64,000 bases of DNA, from the NCBI GenBank assembly GCA_938045585.1, contig CALIAU010000025.1, positions 39,341-103,340 on the forward strand. Reading direction: 5' to 3'. The number at the start of each line of letters is the position of its first letter. Position 1 is the first letter of the stretch. The translations under genes and the position numbers were made by a program. Shown in pieces: positions 1 to 11,000 of the stretch. The notes below the pieces were generated by a model. It saw only the letters and a list, made by a program, of their open reading frames with translations, made no database searches and was not told the DNA's origin. This DNA is from an uncultured Saprospiraceae bacterium (GTDB lineage Bacteria; Bacteroidota; Bacteroidia; Chitinophagales; Saprospiraceae).

Positions 1-225
1 TGGAAATTTAGAACTATTGTATCCAAATACAATTATTAGAAGACAGTTTATACATTTTACATATATGAGCTTTTGTTAGAAACAATTCCTAATCATTCCT
101 AAAAATCCCACTCAAATCAATATATTTGCACCTGATATTGAGGATGGCTTGTTTTTAAAAATGGGTTAAGAGTTCATTATGAATCTCTTTTTAATTTAAA
201 AACATCCAAAAGTATTGCTTTAACT

Positions 226-567
226 ATGATGGAATTTTTTCACAACCCCAGATGCAGAAAGAGTAGAGAGACCTTACAACTTCTTCACTCAAAGGGACTA
301 CAACCAGAAATCGTAGAGTATCTAGATCAGGTGCCTACTCCCAAAGAAATAAGAAATTTGTTAGAAAAGTTAGGATGTAAGGCGGAGGACCTCGTTAGAA
401 AAAACGAAGCGCTCTATAGATCCAAATTTAAAGACAAAGACTTTTCAGAATCAGAATGGGTAACCATTCTTTCAGATAATCCAAGACTCATAGAAAGACC
501 TATTCTTGTAAAAGATAATAGAGCTGCTCTTGGAAGACCTCCTGAGAACGTACTTAGAATTCTTTAA
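226..567 (+). CDS. arsC: ArsC/Spx-family arsenate reductase-like protein
   Basis: A 113-residue thioredoxin-fold protein of the ArsC (glutaredoxin-dependent) family. The redox motif NPRCRKSR puts the catalytic cysteine at residue 10. The conserved ERP segment near residues 90-92 (LIERPILV) and the late Arg104 match the oxyanion-binding arginines of the family. Length is normal for the family. Two ATG codons stand in tandem (226 and 229), so the start is uncertain by one codon. No arsenite pump, arsR or other arsenic gene is nearby, so a general thiol reductase (YffB-like) role is as likely as arsenate reduction. The stop codon overlaps the stop of the convergent miaA gene (564-567). Confidence 0.85.
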   Translation: MMEFFHNPRCRKSRETLQLLHSKGLQPEIVEYLDQVPTPKEIRNLLEKLGCKAEDLVRKNEALYRSKFKDKDFSESEWVTILSDNPRLIERPILVKDNRAALGRPPENVLRIL

Positions 568-1478
568 GAAGCCATTTCTTCTTTTAAATATTGTACAATG
601 TCTTCATGTGCAAACGGTGAAAACTGTTTAGCAGTTAATCTATTTTTGAACCATGTGATTTGTCGTTTAGCATAGTTTCTAGAATGTTGTTTTATTTTGC
701 TTATAGCATCTTCTGAGGTCAGTTCATTTTCAAAATACTTAAACAACTCTTTGTAACCTACTGTATTTAATGCACGTTTATCTTTATAAGGTATGAGTGC
801 TTTTACCTCAGCTTCTAGTCCAGCATCTATCATCTTGTCAACACGTTGATTAATCCGTAGATACAAATCTTCTCTAGGTAAATTTAAAACTATTGGGATT
901 GCTTTAAACTTGCGAGTTTGTTTTGCATGTTTCTGAAAAGAGCTAAATGGTTTACCAGTAGCTCGAATTACTGATAGTGCTCTTAGCAAACGCCGAGGGT
1001 TTTGTATGTCTATGTTTGCATAGGCTGGTGGATCCTTACTTTGTAATTCATTCTGCAATTTATCTAAGCCTCCTACCTTTAATTCGGTCTCTAAATTATC
1101 TAGAATCAAATCTGAAACTTCTGGGAAGTTGTCTAAGCCATGCAGCACCGCTTGTAGATATAAACCGGTACCTCCTACCAATATTGCTACTTCCTTTTCT
1201 TTATAATAGGCATCCAAAAAATCTAAGACCTCTCTTTCATATTGGCCAGCAGAGTAGTCTTCATTTACATGTTTTATATCTATGAAGTGGTGCGCTATGT
1301 TTTCTTTCTCTTCCCTGGTAATCTTAGCAGTGCCAATGGTCATTTCTTTAAATACCTGTCTACTATCCGCAGAGATAATCTCTGCATCAAATTGTTTTGC
1401 CAGTCTTATAGAGAGACTCGTTTTCCCTACTGCTGTAGGACCCGCAATGACTATTAAATATTTGTTTTCCTTCGACAT
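564..1478 (-). CDS. miaA: tRNA dimethylallyltransferase MiaA
   Basis: A 304-residue protein with the P-loop GPTAVGKTSLS at residues 13-23 and the DSRQVF and GGTGLYLQA motifs of the MiaA family. MiaA transfers a dimethylallyl group from DMAPP to N6 of A37 in tRNAs that read UNN codons, supporting decoding fidelity. A later KRQITWFKNR segment also matches the family. The gene converges on arsC with overlapping stop codons, and there is no room for a separate terminator. Length is normal; the start ATG at 1478 gives the expected short N-terminus before the P-loop. Confidence 0.96.
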   Translation of the reverse strand: MSKENKYLIVIAGPTAVGKTSLSIRLAKQFDAEIISADSRQVFKEMTIGTAKITREEKENIAHHFIDIKHVNEDYSAGQYEREVLDFLDAYYKEKEVAILVGGTGLYLQAVLHGLDNFPEVSDLILDNLETELKVGGLDKLQNELQSKDPPAYANIDIQNPRRLLRALSVIRATGKPFSSFQKHAKQTRKFKAIPIVLNLPREDLYLRINQRVDKMIDAGLEAEVKALIPYKDKRALNTVGYKELFKYFENELTSEDAISKIKQHSRNYAKRQITWFKNRLTAKQFSPFAHEDIVQYLKEEMAS

Positions 1479-1572
1479 TGTAAATACAAGGGGTATTTCA
1501 GGGCATAAAAGTAGTCTACTTACAAAATATACTGCTATTTAAAGTTATCTTGTGACAATACATTAATAAACT

Positions 1573-2805
1573 ATGCTGTATTATATTCTGAGGCCAATAG
1601 CAACATTAGCCTACAAAATATTTTACCGAAAGATACACCTTATTGGCGTAGAAAAGCTGCCAAAAGATAGGCCACTTTTGGTAGCATGTAATCATCCCAA
1701 TGGTTTCACAGAGCCCTGTGTGTTATCATGTATATTTCCTATTTCACTAAACTTTATGACGCGAGGAGATCTGTTCAAGAATCCTATTATGCGCATATTC
1801 CTTAGGTCAACACATCAAATTCCTATTTTTAGATTTAGAGATGGATTTGAAGCAATGCGCTCTAATGAAAAAAGTATAGAAGAAGCAAACAAAGCCTTGT
1901 TGGATAACAAAGCGATCATCATGTTCGTTGAAGGAAGTACGCAAAACACACGAAAATTGAGAAAATTCCAGAAAGGACTAAGCAGGATGACCCGTGATTT
2001 TGAATTAGCCTACCCAGATGCTAATCTTGGTATTTTGCCCGTAACAATAAATTTTTCTGACCCAAATAATACAGGTTCATCAGTAACTGTTTCTGTGTAT
2101 GATGTTGTGGAACCAAAGGACTTTAACTTTAAAGAAAATACTAGCAATGCTCCGCTGACCCAATTGACAAAACAATTACATGAAACCATGAAAGAAGGTG
2201 TCTTTCATTTTGAAAACACTGAGAATCAAGATGTTTTTAATAGCATTATTGCAAAAATGCCGCACAAGGAATTTCCCAGTTTTTTGCCAAAACTCATCTC
2301 CAGTGATGAATTATTAAAGCGTGGTAAACATTTAATTCAAGCCCTCGAAGAATCAGATACTTACCAAAAGGATTTTGAAGAAATAGCAAACTCTAAATCT
2401 GCATTTCTTGGACAAGTGAACTATAGCATGTTTGAAAAGTTCATGTATTTTCTACTAAGCCCTTTTGCCTTGCTTGGTTATCTCTTAAATTTTATTCCTC
2501 TGAAATCTGCCTTTAGTTTTACCAAGTCTAAGGTCAAAAAACCTATATTTTTCACCTCAGTTCTAATTGCAATAAATGTAGCTGCTTACTTTTTGTTTGT
2601 CCTCACTCTTATTGTTTTCTCTTTAGTATTCCATTTTCCGATTTATATCACTCTGGCTATCTTTGCGATATTCAGTTTTATCTATGTGTATTTCTCGTAT
2701 TTGAAATCAAAGAAACAAGCGGCTGAGGATTTTCACAGCATGGGGGATAGATTAAAATCAGCTTATTTAAAGACACAAAAAATCATGGAAAATGGAATTG
2801 CGTAA
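1573..2805 (+). CDS. Membrane-bound PlsC-like phospholipid acyltransferase
   Basis: A 410-residue protein with an N-terminal PlsC-type (1-acylglycerol-3-phosphate acyltransferase-like) domain. The first block reads NHPNGFTEP (His41, Glu47). This is the HX5D-type motif I associate with Bacteroidota members, here with Glu in place of Asp. The third block reads FVEGSTQN around Glu120-Gly121, in place of FPEGTR. The C-terminal part carries three to four hydrophobic segments (about 290-312 and 324-377), suggesting membrane anchoring. The likely role is acyl transfer in phospholipid or ornithine-lipid synthesis; the exact substrate cannot be read from sequence. It overlaps the following isoaspartyl peptidase gene by 14 bases, so the two are probably translationally coupled. 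Confidence 0.82.
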   Translation: MLYYILRPIATLAYKIFYRKIHLIGVEKLPKDRPLLVACNHPNGFTEPCVLSCIFPISLNFMTRGDLFKNPIMRIFLRSTHQIPIFRFRDGFEAMRSNEKSIEEANKALLDNKAIIMFVEGSTQNTRKLRKFQKGLSRMTRDFELAYPDANLGILPVTINFSDPNNTGSSVTVSVYDVVEPKDFNFKENTSNAPLTQLTKQLHETMKEGVFHFENTENQDVFNSIIAKMPHKEFPSFLPKLISSDELLKRGKHLIQALEESDTYQKDFEEIANSKSAFLGQVNYSMFEKFMYFLLSPFALLGYLLNFIPLKSAFSFTKSKVKKPIFFTSVLIAINVAAYFLFVLTLIVFSLVFHFPIYITLAIFAIFSFIYVYFSYLKSKKQAAEDFHSMGDRLKSAYLKTQKIMENGIA

Positions 2806-3871
2806 CCTACTGCTAATTTGCTTCCTCATTACTGTTTTGAGTTCTTGTAGTTCTCAGAAGACACTACAACCGACTTTAGTTAAATCAGAAACTAGTTCAG
2901 TCAATAAGCAGAAAACTAAAGTGGATCGACCTATGTATGCAATGGTTATCCATGCTGGAGCAGGAACTATATTAAAAGAGAATATTACAGAAGAGGAGGA
3001 GTACTATTATAAACGTGCACTATATGCTGCCCTGCAGTCTGGAGAAGTAATTTTAGAAAATGGAGGGACTGCACTGAATGCAGTCGAAATAACTATTAAA
3101 TACTTAGAAGATATTCCTTTGTTTAATGCAGGCAAGGGTGCTGTGTTTACGAATGCAGGAATCAACGAATTGGATGCATCCATCATGGATGGAAATACAT
3201 TGAATGCGGGTGCCGTGGGTGGTGTTACCAATATTAAAAATCCCATTTCAGCAGCAATTGAGGTGATGAAAAATTCTAATCATGTTATGTTAGTCGGAAA
3301 AGGAGCGGAAGAATTTGCAGCAAAACAGGGCCTTGAGTTAGTAGAACCTGATTATTTTAAAACGGATGCAAGATGGGAGTCTCTTCAAAATGCAAAAGCA
3401 AAAGAAAAGGATACAGGTGCTATCCTGGAAGATAACCCAGACTGGAAATTTGGAACAGTGGGCTGTGTGGCCCTTGACCAATTTGGAAATATAGTTGCAG
3501 GAACTTCTACAGGAGGTATGACTAATAAACGCTATAATCGCATAGGAGATTCTCCAATAATTGGAGCTGGTACCTATGCGAATAATGAAACCTGTGGAGT
3601 GAGTTGTACAGGCCATGGAGAATATTTCATACGATATACAGTAGCACATGATGTTTCTGCTATTATGGAATACACAGGTGCTAGTTTAGAAGAGGCAAGC
3701 CAGCAGGTCGTTATGGAAAAATTAGTGAAAGCGAAGGGCAGTGGTGGTTTAGTCGCTTTGGATAAAGATGGAAATATTTCAATGACCTTTAATACGCCTG
3801 GAATGTATCGAGGTTATGTCAAACCGGGTGAACGCTTTGTAGCGATTTATAAAGAAGAAAGCCCTGAATAA
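2792..3871 (+). CDS. Isoaspartyl peptidase/L-asparaginase (Ntn hydrolase), exported lipoprotein
   Basis: A 359-residue N-terminal-nucleophile hydrolase. The N-terminus is a lipoprotein signal with Cys19 (VLSSCSS). The mature part contains the family blocks HAGAG, FNAGKGAVFT, ELDASIMDG and GAVGGV. The autocatalytic cleavage site is FGTVGCVAL, with nucleophile Thr222, followed by GTSTGGMTNK and the GTGHGE-like segment CTGHGEYF. Family members self-cleave into alpha and beta subunits and hydrolyse isoaspartyl dipeptides or asparagine. The lipobox suggests a periplasmic or outer-membrane location, fitting peptide scavenging. The start ATG lies inside the acyltransferase gene (14-base overlap). 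Confidence 0.93.
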   Translation: MELRNLLLICFLITVLSSCSSQKTLQPTLVKSETSSVNKQKTKVDRPMYAMVIHAGAGTILKENITEEEEYYYKRALYAALQSGEVILENGGTALNAVEITIKYLEDIPLFNAGKGAVFTNAGINELDASIMDGNTLNAGAVGGVTNIKNPISAAIEVMKNSNHVMLVGKGAEEFAAKQGLELVEPDYFKTDARWESLQNAKAKEKDTGAILEDNPDWKFGTVGCVALDQFGNIVAGTSTGGMTNKRYNRIGDSPIIGAGTYANNETCGVSCTGHGEYFIRYTVAHDVSAIMEYTGASLEEASQQVVMEKLVKAKGSGGLVALDKDGNISMTFNTPGMYRGYVKPGERFVAIYKEESPE

Positions 3872-3901
3872 TAGAATCAAATATACGTTAGAAAGATAGT
3901 T

Positions 3902-6304
3902 ATGATAAAAAAGAATCTTCCGCATATAGCTGCCATATTAAGTTTTGTAATTCTCGCCTGCATTTATTTTGCACCCCAACTCTCTGGCAAGAAAATACAG
4001 CAAGGAGATATTATGATGTTTAAGGGTATGGTGCAAGAGATTACCCAACATAAAGAAAAGACAGGGGAGGATGCACTTTGGACTAATTCGATGTTTGGAG
4101 GAATGCCAGCATATCAGATTTCAGCTCCACAAAAATATAATGTTTCTAAGTATATAGAAAAAGGATTTAACCTGGGTATGCCACGCCCGATTGGGTATTT
4201 TATCTATGCCATGATAGGATTCTATATCATGCTTTTAATTATGGGTGTCAATCCATGGTTAAGTATTATCGGAGCAATCGCATTTGGATTTACAACGAAT
4301 AATTTAGTACTCTACGAGGCTGGTCATGCTTCCAAACTCAGAGTTTTGTTTGCTTCCCCTTTGATAATTGCGGGAGTCATCCAAACCTTTAGATCTTACT
4401 TCCTTAGTGGAGGTTTACTTTTTACTTTGGGGATGATGTTGAGTTTGTATTGCAATCATCCTCAGATGACTTATTATCTCGGGATGTCATTAGCTATTTA
4501 CACATTGCTTAAAGGAATTGAATTTGCCAAAAAAGGGAAGCTAAAAACATTTGGAATAGCATTAGTAGTATTGATTGCAGGTACACTTCTTGCCTTAGGC
4601 ACATCTGCGGGTAAAATCATGTCTACTTTGGAATATTCTAAAGATACAATGCGTGGCAAAGCAATTTTGCAGCAAACAGGAACTGCCGTAAATAGTAGCA
4701 GTGAAACGGATGGATTGGCCTGGGATTATGCCATGAGTTGGAGTAATTCTGGGAGCGACCTAATCTCTTCAGTTATACCTAGAGCTGTCGGAGGAGGCTC
4801 AGGAGAGCAGCTAGCAAGCGATTCAGAAACAGCAAAAGTTTTAAAAAGGAGAGGAGTAAATACTAGAGAGGGCGTGCGTGCTCCCTTATATTGGGGAGGC
4901 CTTCCATCAACAAGTGGACCTATATATTTTGGCGCCATTATCTGTTTTCTCTTCGTAATTGGTTTGTTTACTGTTAGAAAGTCCATTTCGATTTGGATAG
5001 GATTATCTGTTTTACTATTCTTTCTTTTATCTATGGGGAAAAACTTTGAAGGCTTTAATCGCTTGTTTTTTGATTACTTCCCTATGTATAACAAGTTCAG
5101 AACACCTAACTCTATTCTGACTATTTCTTCTGTTCTATTTCCTTTACTAGCAATGCTTGGACTCAGCAATCTTATCAAAGCGGAGAATAAAGAACAGTTT
5201 CTAAAACCTGTATATGCTGTAACGGGATTCTTCTTAATGTTTTGTTTACTGATGGCGGTACTTGGGCCTAGTATGTTTGATTTTAATAATCCTAATGATG
5301 CTCGATACAGTCAAAGAGGCTATGATATTGCGGCTTTGAAAAGTGATAGAATTGCTGCTCTAAGAAGCTCAGCACTACGTTCATTGGGACTTATTTTAGC
5401 ATCCGCTATATGTTTGATCGCCTACTTGAAAAGTAAATTAAAACTGGAATACGTATTAGTAGCTCTTGGTATACTTATTTTAAGTGATCTCATTTCTGTT
5501 GGGAAGCGATATTTAGATAGTGATAGTTTTGTTTCGAATAGAGTGTATGAAAGTAATTTTGTGCCACGTGATGTGGATAAGCAAATCTTACAAGATAAGG
5601 ATCCGCACTACCGTGTTATGGACTTTAGTATTGATGCATTTAATTCTTCTTCCAGTTCGTATTTCCATAAAACGATAGGAGGGAATCATGCTGCGAAGCT
5701 TCAGCGTTTTGATGATGTCAAATTGCGACATTTAGTCAATAGTAATCAGTCTGTTTATAATATGCTGAATACCAAATACTTTATTGCTCCGCAGGGGGAT
5801 AAGGTAGTGGCGCAAAGAAATCCTGCTGCTCTTGGGAATGCTTGGTTTATCAATTCATTGAGGCAGGTGAGTTCCGCAAACGAAGAGATAGATGCCTTAG
5901 CTACTATTGATCCTGCTGGAGAAGCTGTGATACACAAAGAATTTACAAATTACAATACTAGCTCCTTTGACAAAAATGGCACAATTAACTTAACGAGTTA
6001 TTCGCCAGATAAAATAACATATCAGTCAAATAGTAATTCAGAACAATTTGCTGTATTCTCTGAGGTGTGGTATGGTCCCAACAAAGGATGGCAGGCTTGG
6101 ATTGATGGGAATAAAGTAGAGCATGTCAGAGTTAATTATTTGTTGAGAGGTCTTAAAGTGCCAGCAGGAGCCCATGAAATAGTCTTTGAATTTAATCCTA
6201 GTACCTTCAAAACAGGCGAATTAATAAGTCTAGTCTCATGTTTGCTATTTTTATTGCTAGCAGGTTTTTACTTGTTTAGAAGATTTAGAGAAGCTAAAAA
6301 TTAA
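3902..6304 (+). CDS. YfhO-like polytopic membrane protein
   Basis: An 800-residue multi-spanning membrane protein. It has a signal-anchor at residues 5-27, a first-loop motif GDIMMFKGMVQE followed by NSMFGGMPAYQIS, more than ten hydrophobic segments through about residue 560, a soluble C-terminal domain and a final membrane helix near 775-793. This layout resembles the YfhO family (GT-C fold, linked to glycosylation of lipoteichoic acid or surface polymers in Firmicutes), common in Bacteroidota as large proteins with the GGMPxYQ motif. The donor and acceptor are unknown. It is followed after 9 bases by a polysaccharide flippase-type gene, which supports a surface-glycan role. Confidence 0.75.
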   Translation: MIKKNLPHIAAILSFVILACIYFAPQLSGKKIQQGDIMMFKGMVQEITQHKEKTGEDALWTNSMFGGMPAYQISAPQKYNVSKYIEKGFNLGMPRPIGYFIYAMIGFYIMLLIMGVNPWLSIIGAIAFGFTTNNLVLYEAGHASKLRVLFASPLIIAGVIQTFRSYFLSGGLLFTLGMMLSLYCNHPQMTYYLGMSLAIYTLLKGIEFAKKGKLKTFGIALVVLIAGTLLALGTSAGKIMSTLEYSKDTMRGKAILQQTGTAVNSSSETDGLAWDYAMSWSNSGSDLISSVIPRAVGGGSGEQLASDSETAKVLKRRGVNTREGVRAPLYWGGLPSTSGPIYFGAIICFLFVIGLFTVRKSISIWIGLSVLLFFLLSMGKNFEGFNRLFFDYFPMYNKFRTPNSILTISSVLFPLLAMLGLSNLIKAENKEQFLKPVYAVTGFFLMFCLLMAVLGPSMFDFNNPNDARYSQRGYDIAALKSDRIAALRSSALRSLGLILASAICLIAYLKSKLKLEYVLVALGILILSDLISVGKRYLDSDSFVSNRVYESNFVPRDVDKQILQDKDPHYRVMDFSIDAFNSSSSSYFHKTIGGNHAAKLQRFDDVKLRHLVNSNQSVYNMLNTKYFIAPQGDKVVAQRNPAALGNAWFINSLRQVSSANEEIDALATIDPAGEAVIHKEFTNYNTSSFDKNGTINLTSYSPDKITYQSNSNSEQFAVFSEVWYGPNKGWQAWIDGNKVEHVRVNYLLRGLKVPAGAHEIVFEFNPSTFKTGELISLVSCLLFLLLAGFYLFRRFREAKN

Positions 6305-6313
6305 GAATAATTC

Positions 6314-7780
6314 TTGGGAGTCATAATAAAAGAAAGTGCAAAGCAGACAGTCGTAAGAATATGTCTTTCTGTGCTTGGAGCAGTTGCCACACTGTTTATC
6401 TATCCCTTGAATAGAGAATTATATGGTATTATGGGATTTATATTGGATACCTCCCTCTTACTTTCTCCTATGGTGCTCATAGGCTTAGGTGAATCCTCTA
6501 TTAAGTTTTTTCCTTTTAAGAATTTTGATCATACTACTCGATCTGGTTTTTTTAAATTTCTAAGTGGATTACTTGTCCTGAACACGCTACTTGTTACACT
6601 CTTGTTTTTTCTGCTTAAAGATGTGGTAATATCATGGGCTGAAAATACTTCTAATGATTATGCTGCGTATTTTATCTATGTTCTGCCTGCTGCCATTTGT
6701 TTTGGTGCAACACAGTTTTTTGTCCAATATATTTCAAACTATAAAATAGTTACCCTTCCTATATTTATTCAAGGTCTATATAGAATTGGAATGCCTTTAG
6801 CCTTTGTTTTAGTCTATTATAAACTCATTGATAAGATAGCAGGAATACATCTTATCATTGCTAGCCTACTTTTAGGAGCATGTATTATGGCGGGTTATGC
6901 TTGGTGGGCCTTGACAAAAAATAAAAAAGAAAAAACAAACACAGCAGAATCACTACCCAGAAAGACATTTTTTAGTTTTTATTTTTGGGCTTTTGCAAGC
7001 AGTATTGGTAGTCTAATGGCATTCAAAATTGACGGATATATGGTGCCTACCCTAACTAATTTTGAATCGGGAGGAGATTATAGAATGTCCGTTTTTATAG
7101 CATCCATAATAGCTTTGCCTATTACCTCTGTTGTTGCCATCTCAAGTCCTATTCTTTCTCAGGCATGGAAAGAAAACAATATGGAAGAGATTAAAAAAGT
7201 GTATTTGACTGGCTCTAAAAATCTTGTTTATATAGGAGCAGTTATGCTGCTGGGAATATTAATCTTGATTGATATTTTGCCGCAGGTATTAAAAAGTTGG
7301 GAAGCACTCAGACATATTAAAGTTTTAGTAATCATAATTGGATTTGCAAAATTAATTGATATGACCGCAGGAGTAAATGGCGTCATTATTCAACATTCGC
7401 CTTGGTATAGATTCAATACAATTTTTGTATTAATTATGATGGTGATAAATGTGCTGCTTAACTTGATTTTAATTCAAAGCTTCGGTGTGATTGGAGCAGC
7501 TATAGCAACTGCAATTTCATTGATAGTATTTAATTTGATGAAAGCAGTGTTCTTACATAGAAAGATTCATCTGAATCCTTTTGACAGAGCCACCTTAGGC
7601 TTTATTGCGAGCTTTAGTTTGATCGTTTTGACTATGTACTTGACAATAGAGAATTTTAATTTTCCAATAGCTCTTTGTATTAACATCATACTTTCACTTA
7701 TATTTTCAGTCATTTACCTATTCAAGACTGACTTGGCTGCTGAAACAAGAGCTACATTTTTAAATATTCTAAAAAAGTGA
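6314..7780 (+). CDS. Oligosaccharide flippase family protein (MOP/Wzx-like)
   Basis: A 488-residue protein made almost entirely of hydrophobic helices (about 12-14) in the pattern of the polysaccharide-export branch of the MOP superfamily (Wzx/MurJ-like). It probably flips a lipid-linked glycan across the inner membrane. The start is a TTG codon at 6314: an in-frame stop lies at 6308-6310 and the next in-frame ATG is about 40 codons inside the first membrane region. The resulting N-terminus (GVIIKESAKQT) looks like that of relatives. The gene follows the YfhO-like gene after 9 bases and is probably in one transcript with it. A 300-base non-coding region follows. Confidence 0.82.
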   Translation: MGVIIKESAKQTVVRICLSVLGAVATLFIYPLNRELYGIMGFILDTSLLLSPMVLIGLGESSIKFFPFKNFDHTTRSGFFKFLSGLLVLNTLLVTLLFFLLKDVVISWAENTSNDYAAYFIYVLPAAICFGATQFFVQYISNYKIVTLPIFIQGLYRIGMPLAFVLVYYKLIDKIAGIHLIIASLLLGACIMAGYAWWALTKNKKEKTNTAESLPRKTFFSFYFWAFASSIGSLMAFKIDGYMVPTLTNFESGGDYRMSVFIASIIALPITSVVAISSPILSQAWKENNMEEIKKVYLTGSKNLVYIGAVMLLGILILIDILPQVLKSWEALRHIKVLVIIIGFAKLIDMTAGVNGVIIQHSPWYRFNTIFVLIMMVINVLLNLILIQSFGVIGAAIATAISLIVFNLMKAVFLHRKIHLNPFDRATLGFIASFSLIVLTMYLTIENFNFPIALCINIILSLIFSVIYLFKTDLAAETRATFLNILKK

Positions 7781-8080
7781 ATTTACAATAGTCAGGAACA
7801 TTACAATTAGCAGATTTAGTACAATTTTATTGCCATAAAGTAATAATTTTGTCTAATTCAGATGAGAATTGATGAAAGACCGTTATTTCACCACTTGTTC
7901 CTCTCCAAAAGCACCTAATATCAGAACGTAGTTTCGCGTAAGTTTTTGTGTAATAGGATCGGATTTATTGGAAAGCTCAATCTTGCTATACTTAATTGTT
8001 AAGATGCTTTTCTACAGTTAAAATGTAGATTGTTTTTAGCCAATTGAATTTTTTTATCTGATTAGGTAATTGATCACACT
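7781..8080 (+). other. Non-coding region of 300 bases before a large secreted-protein gene
   Basis: No open reading frame with a plausible start was seen. The strip is AT-rich and holds a TAnnTTTG match (TAATTTTG, 7844-7851) that could serve as a -7 box, but no TTTG-like -33 element stands at the usual spacing. It probably holds the promoter and leader of the following gene. Confidence 0.4.
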
Positions 8081-11000
8081 ATGCGAAAAGTATTATTCAT
8101 AAGTTGTCTGTTAATTCTTAGCCACACGGTCATCAGTCAATGCCCTGTGGATGCTGTTTTGGCTCTTGATACAAATTGTATTGGTACAGCTGGAGGAGCT
8201 AACTCTGGTGACCCTACTGGAAATGATCCTATTGATGATAATCCTTGTAGTATTAACTACGCAGGAGGAGATGATTATATTTTTACATATACAGCAACTA
8301 CTACGGACGCACTGCAATTGGATCTAGAAGGTACAAATGCTTGGTCTGGTATTATGGTTACAGATGACTGTCCTGATGAGTCCGCTGCAAACTGTATAGG
8401 CTTTTCGACTTCTTCTTCAAACATTGAGTCTTTAGCAACAGATGCTTTGGTACCTGGAACAACATATTACATCCACATTTCAACCTGGCCCACGCCTCAA
8501 TCGATAGGGCAATTTTGCTTAAATGCATCCTTAATTACACCACCTACTCCGCCTGAAAATGATGAATGTGCTGATGCCATTTCTTTAACAGTTAATCCAG
8601 AAGGAGAAGAGTGTATTACTACAACTCCAGGAACGATCAACTTTGCAACTCCTTCCCCTGAAGACGATACAGCATGTGATGGTACAGAAAATGATGATGT
8701 ATGGTTTTCTTTTGTGGCAACTAGAACTGAACATTTTATAGATCTGCTGAATATTTCTGGTTCAACTACAAATTTATATCACTCTGTCTGGGAAGGCCCC
8801 TGTGGAGCAAATGCGACAAACCTTTTATGTAGTGATGAAGATGCGAGCACAGTAACAGGTTTAACAGTAGGAACAACATATTATCTACGCGTGAATACGT
8901 GGTCAGAGGCCATTAATGCAAATGCCAACTTTGAAGTATGTATTACCACGCCACCACCAATTCCAGAAAATGATCTTATATGTGATGCTATAACTCTTGC
9001 TTGTGATACGGGAATGGAGGGTACAACACTTGCAGCCTCAGGAGGACTAGAGATTTCATGTCTTGGTAGTCAGGGTGATAATGTTTGGTACGAGGTAATT
9101 GGAAATGGAGACGTAATGGAAATCACAGTGGATGTATCAACAGCTGGAGAAGCGGCACAGATTGATATTTATACAAGTAATACAAATTGTAATGGCTCAT
9201 TAAATTGTGTCTTAGGTATTGGGGCTGGATCAAATCCCATAACAGCAAGTTTAGAAAGTGATGCAGGTACAACATATTATATAGCGGTTGGTAATTGGAT
9301 TAACGATGGCGCACCATTTGATTTTAATATTGATCTAGCCTGTCCTGCCTGTCCTGATCCTACAGACCTTTCTGTAGGGAATGAAACAGATAATTCTGTT
9401 CTAGTTACATGGACATCTTTTCCTGCATTTACCTCAATTGTGGAAGTATGCCCATCAGGAATTACTCCTGGTGATGCAACATGTACTATCGTCGTACCCG
9501 CTACTAGTCCATTACTAGTAACAGGTTTGACAGAATGTACAGATTATGATGCCTATGTGTATGGAGAATGTGAAGAAGATGTTTTTTCAGGATTTGTGGG
9601 ACCTTTAGGATTTTCAACAGTGGGACCTGATTCAGATTTGATGCCTAGCTGTGGGAGTACTATTAGCTATCCTACCTGCACAGGTGAAACGTATGAACCA
9701 AATGAAAATATTACATGGACTCTTTGCCCTGAGCCCGGTATGACTGCTGAAATTGAGTTTACTTATGTAGATATAGAAACGGATGGTACGGCATGTTTTG
9801 ATAATTTAGCAATAAGCTATTCAGATGGTAGCTCTGAGCCTTCGCAGTGTGGAGAACCAGATGGTGATGGCGGAATAGGTACAGGTCTTAGTCCAGGGAG
9901 TGTATTTACAAATCCGGTGCCAGATGGATGTATAACAGTAACGTTTAGCTCAGATGAAACCATTCAAGAATCAGGTTTCTCTTTTGACTTTAATTGTGTC
10001 TGTGACAATGTTATTGGTCAGGCATGTGATGATGGTGATGACTGTACGGAAAACGATATAATTAATGAAGACTGTGCCTGTGTAGGCGTATTTATGGATT
10101 CAGATAACGATGGGGTCTGTGATGACCAAGACCAATGTCCTGGTGAAGATGATAGTATTATAGGTGCAACGTGTGATGATGGTGATCCATGTACAATAAA
10201 CGATGTCTATACTTCTGCATGTAATTGCGAGGGTGTAGAAACGTCAGATGAAACGGTAGAGCTTTCTGCGGAAGATGATGCGTATCTGCAAGGTGGTTCA
10301 AGATTTAATGTGAATATTTTACGCGTGGAGAACCCGAATAGAGTTTCTTATCTAAAATTTGACCTATCATCAATATCAGCACCCATCGTAGATATTGTTT
10401 TAGAACTTACAACAGAATCGGACGCAGGAAGTGGCACGGTAGAAATTTACAAGAGCGATGATGTGAATTGGACAGAAAATGATTTAAATACAAATAATGC
10501 ACCTGGACAAGATCTCTTGGTGGGAAATTTGTCAGGTACGTTTAGTATTGGTACAACATATTCTACGTCTCTTTCTGGCATAAATAATACTGGTTTGTTT
10601 TCAATTATCCTAGTACACCAAGCTGGTGGAAATGATGTAGCATTTGCTTCAGACGAATATGCAACGGTTTCTAGTAGACCTAGACTTGTTGTAACTACAG
10701 CTGGTTCTAACTGTGATTTAGATTATAGTATTACGATGAACACTAATCAAATCAATACAACAGGTAACGACGCAGCTTCAGTTGTTTTAACTCTGCAACA
10801 ACTAAGTGGAGAACTTGACGCAGAAGTTAATACGGTATATCTGAATAAGGATCCTAAAATTGTACTTAGCTATGATCCTTTAGTAACAGCTGTAAATGGG
10901 GTCCCTGTTGAAAATTCGGCATGGAGTTTTGATGACTCAGACCCAAATTTTTACATTTGGACAAGAGCAGGAAATCTTAATCTGATGACAGATTATAGTT

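Noticed and set aside
226..567. An arsenic-resistance locus around the ArsC-like gene
   Set aside because: No arsR, arsenite pump or other arsenic gene is in the neighbourhood; the flanking genes are housekeeping genes.
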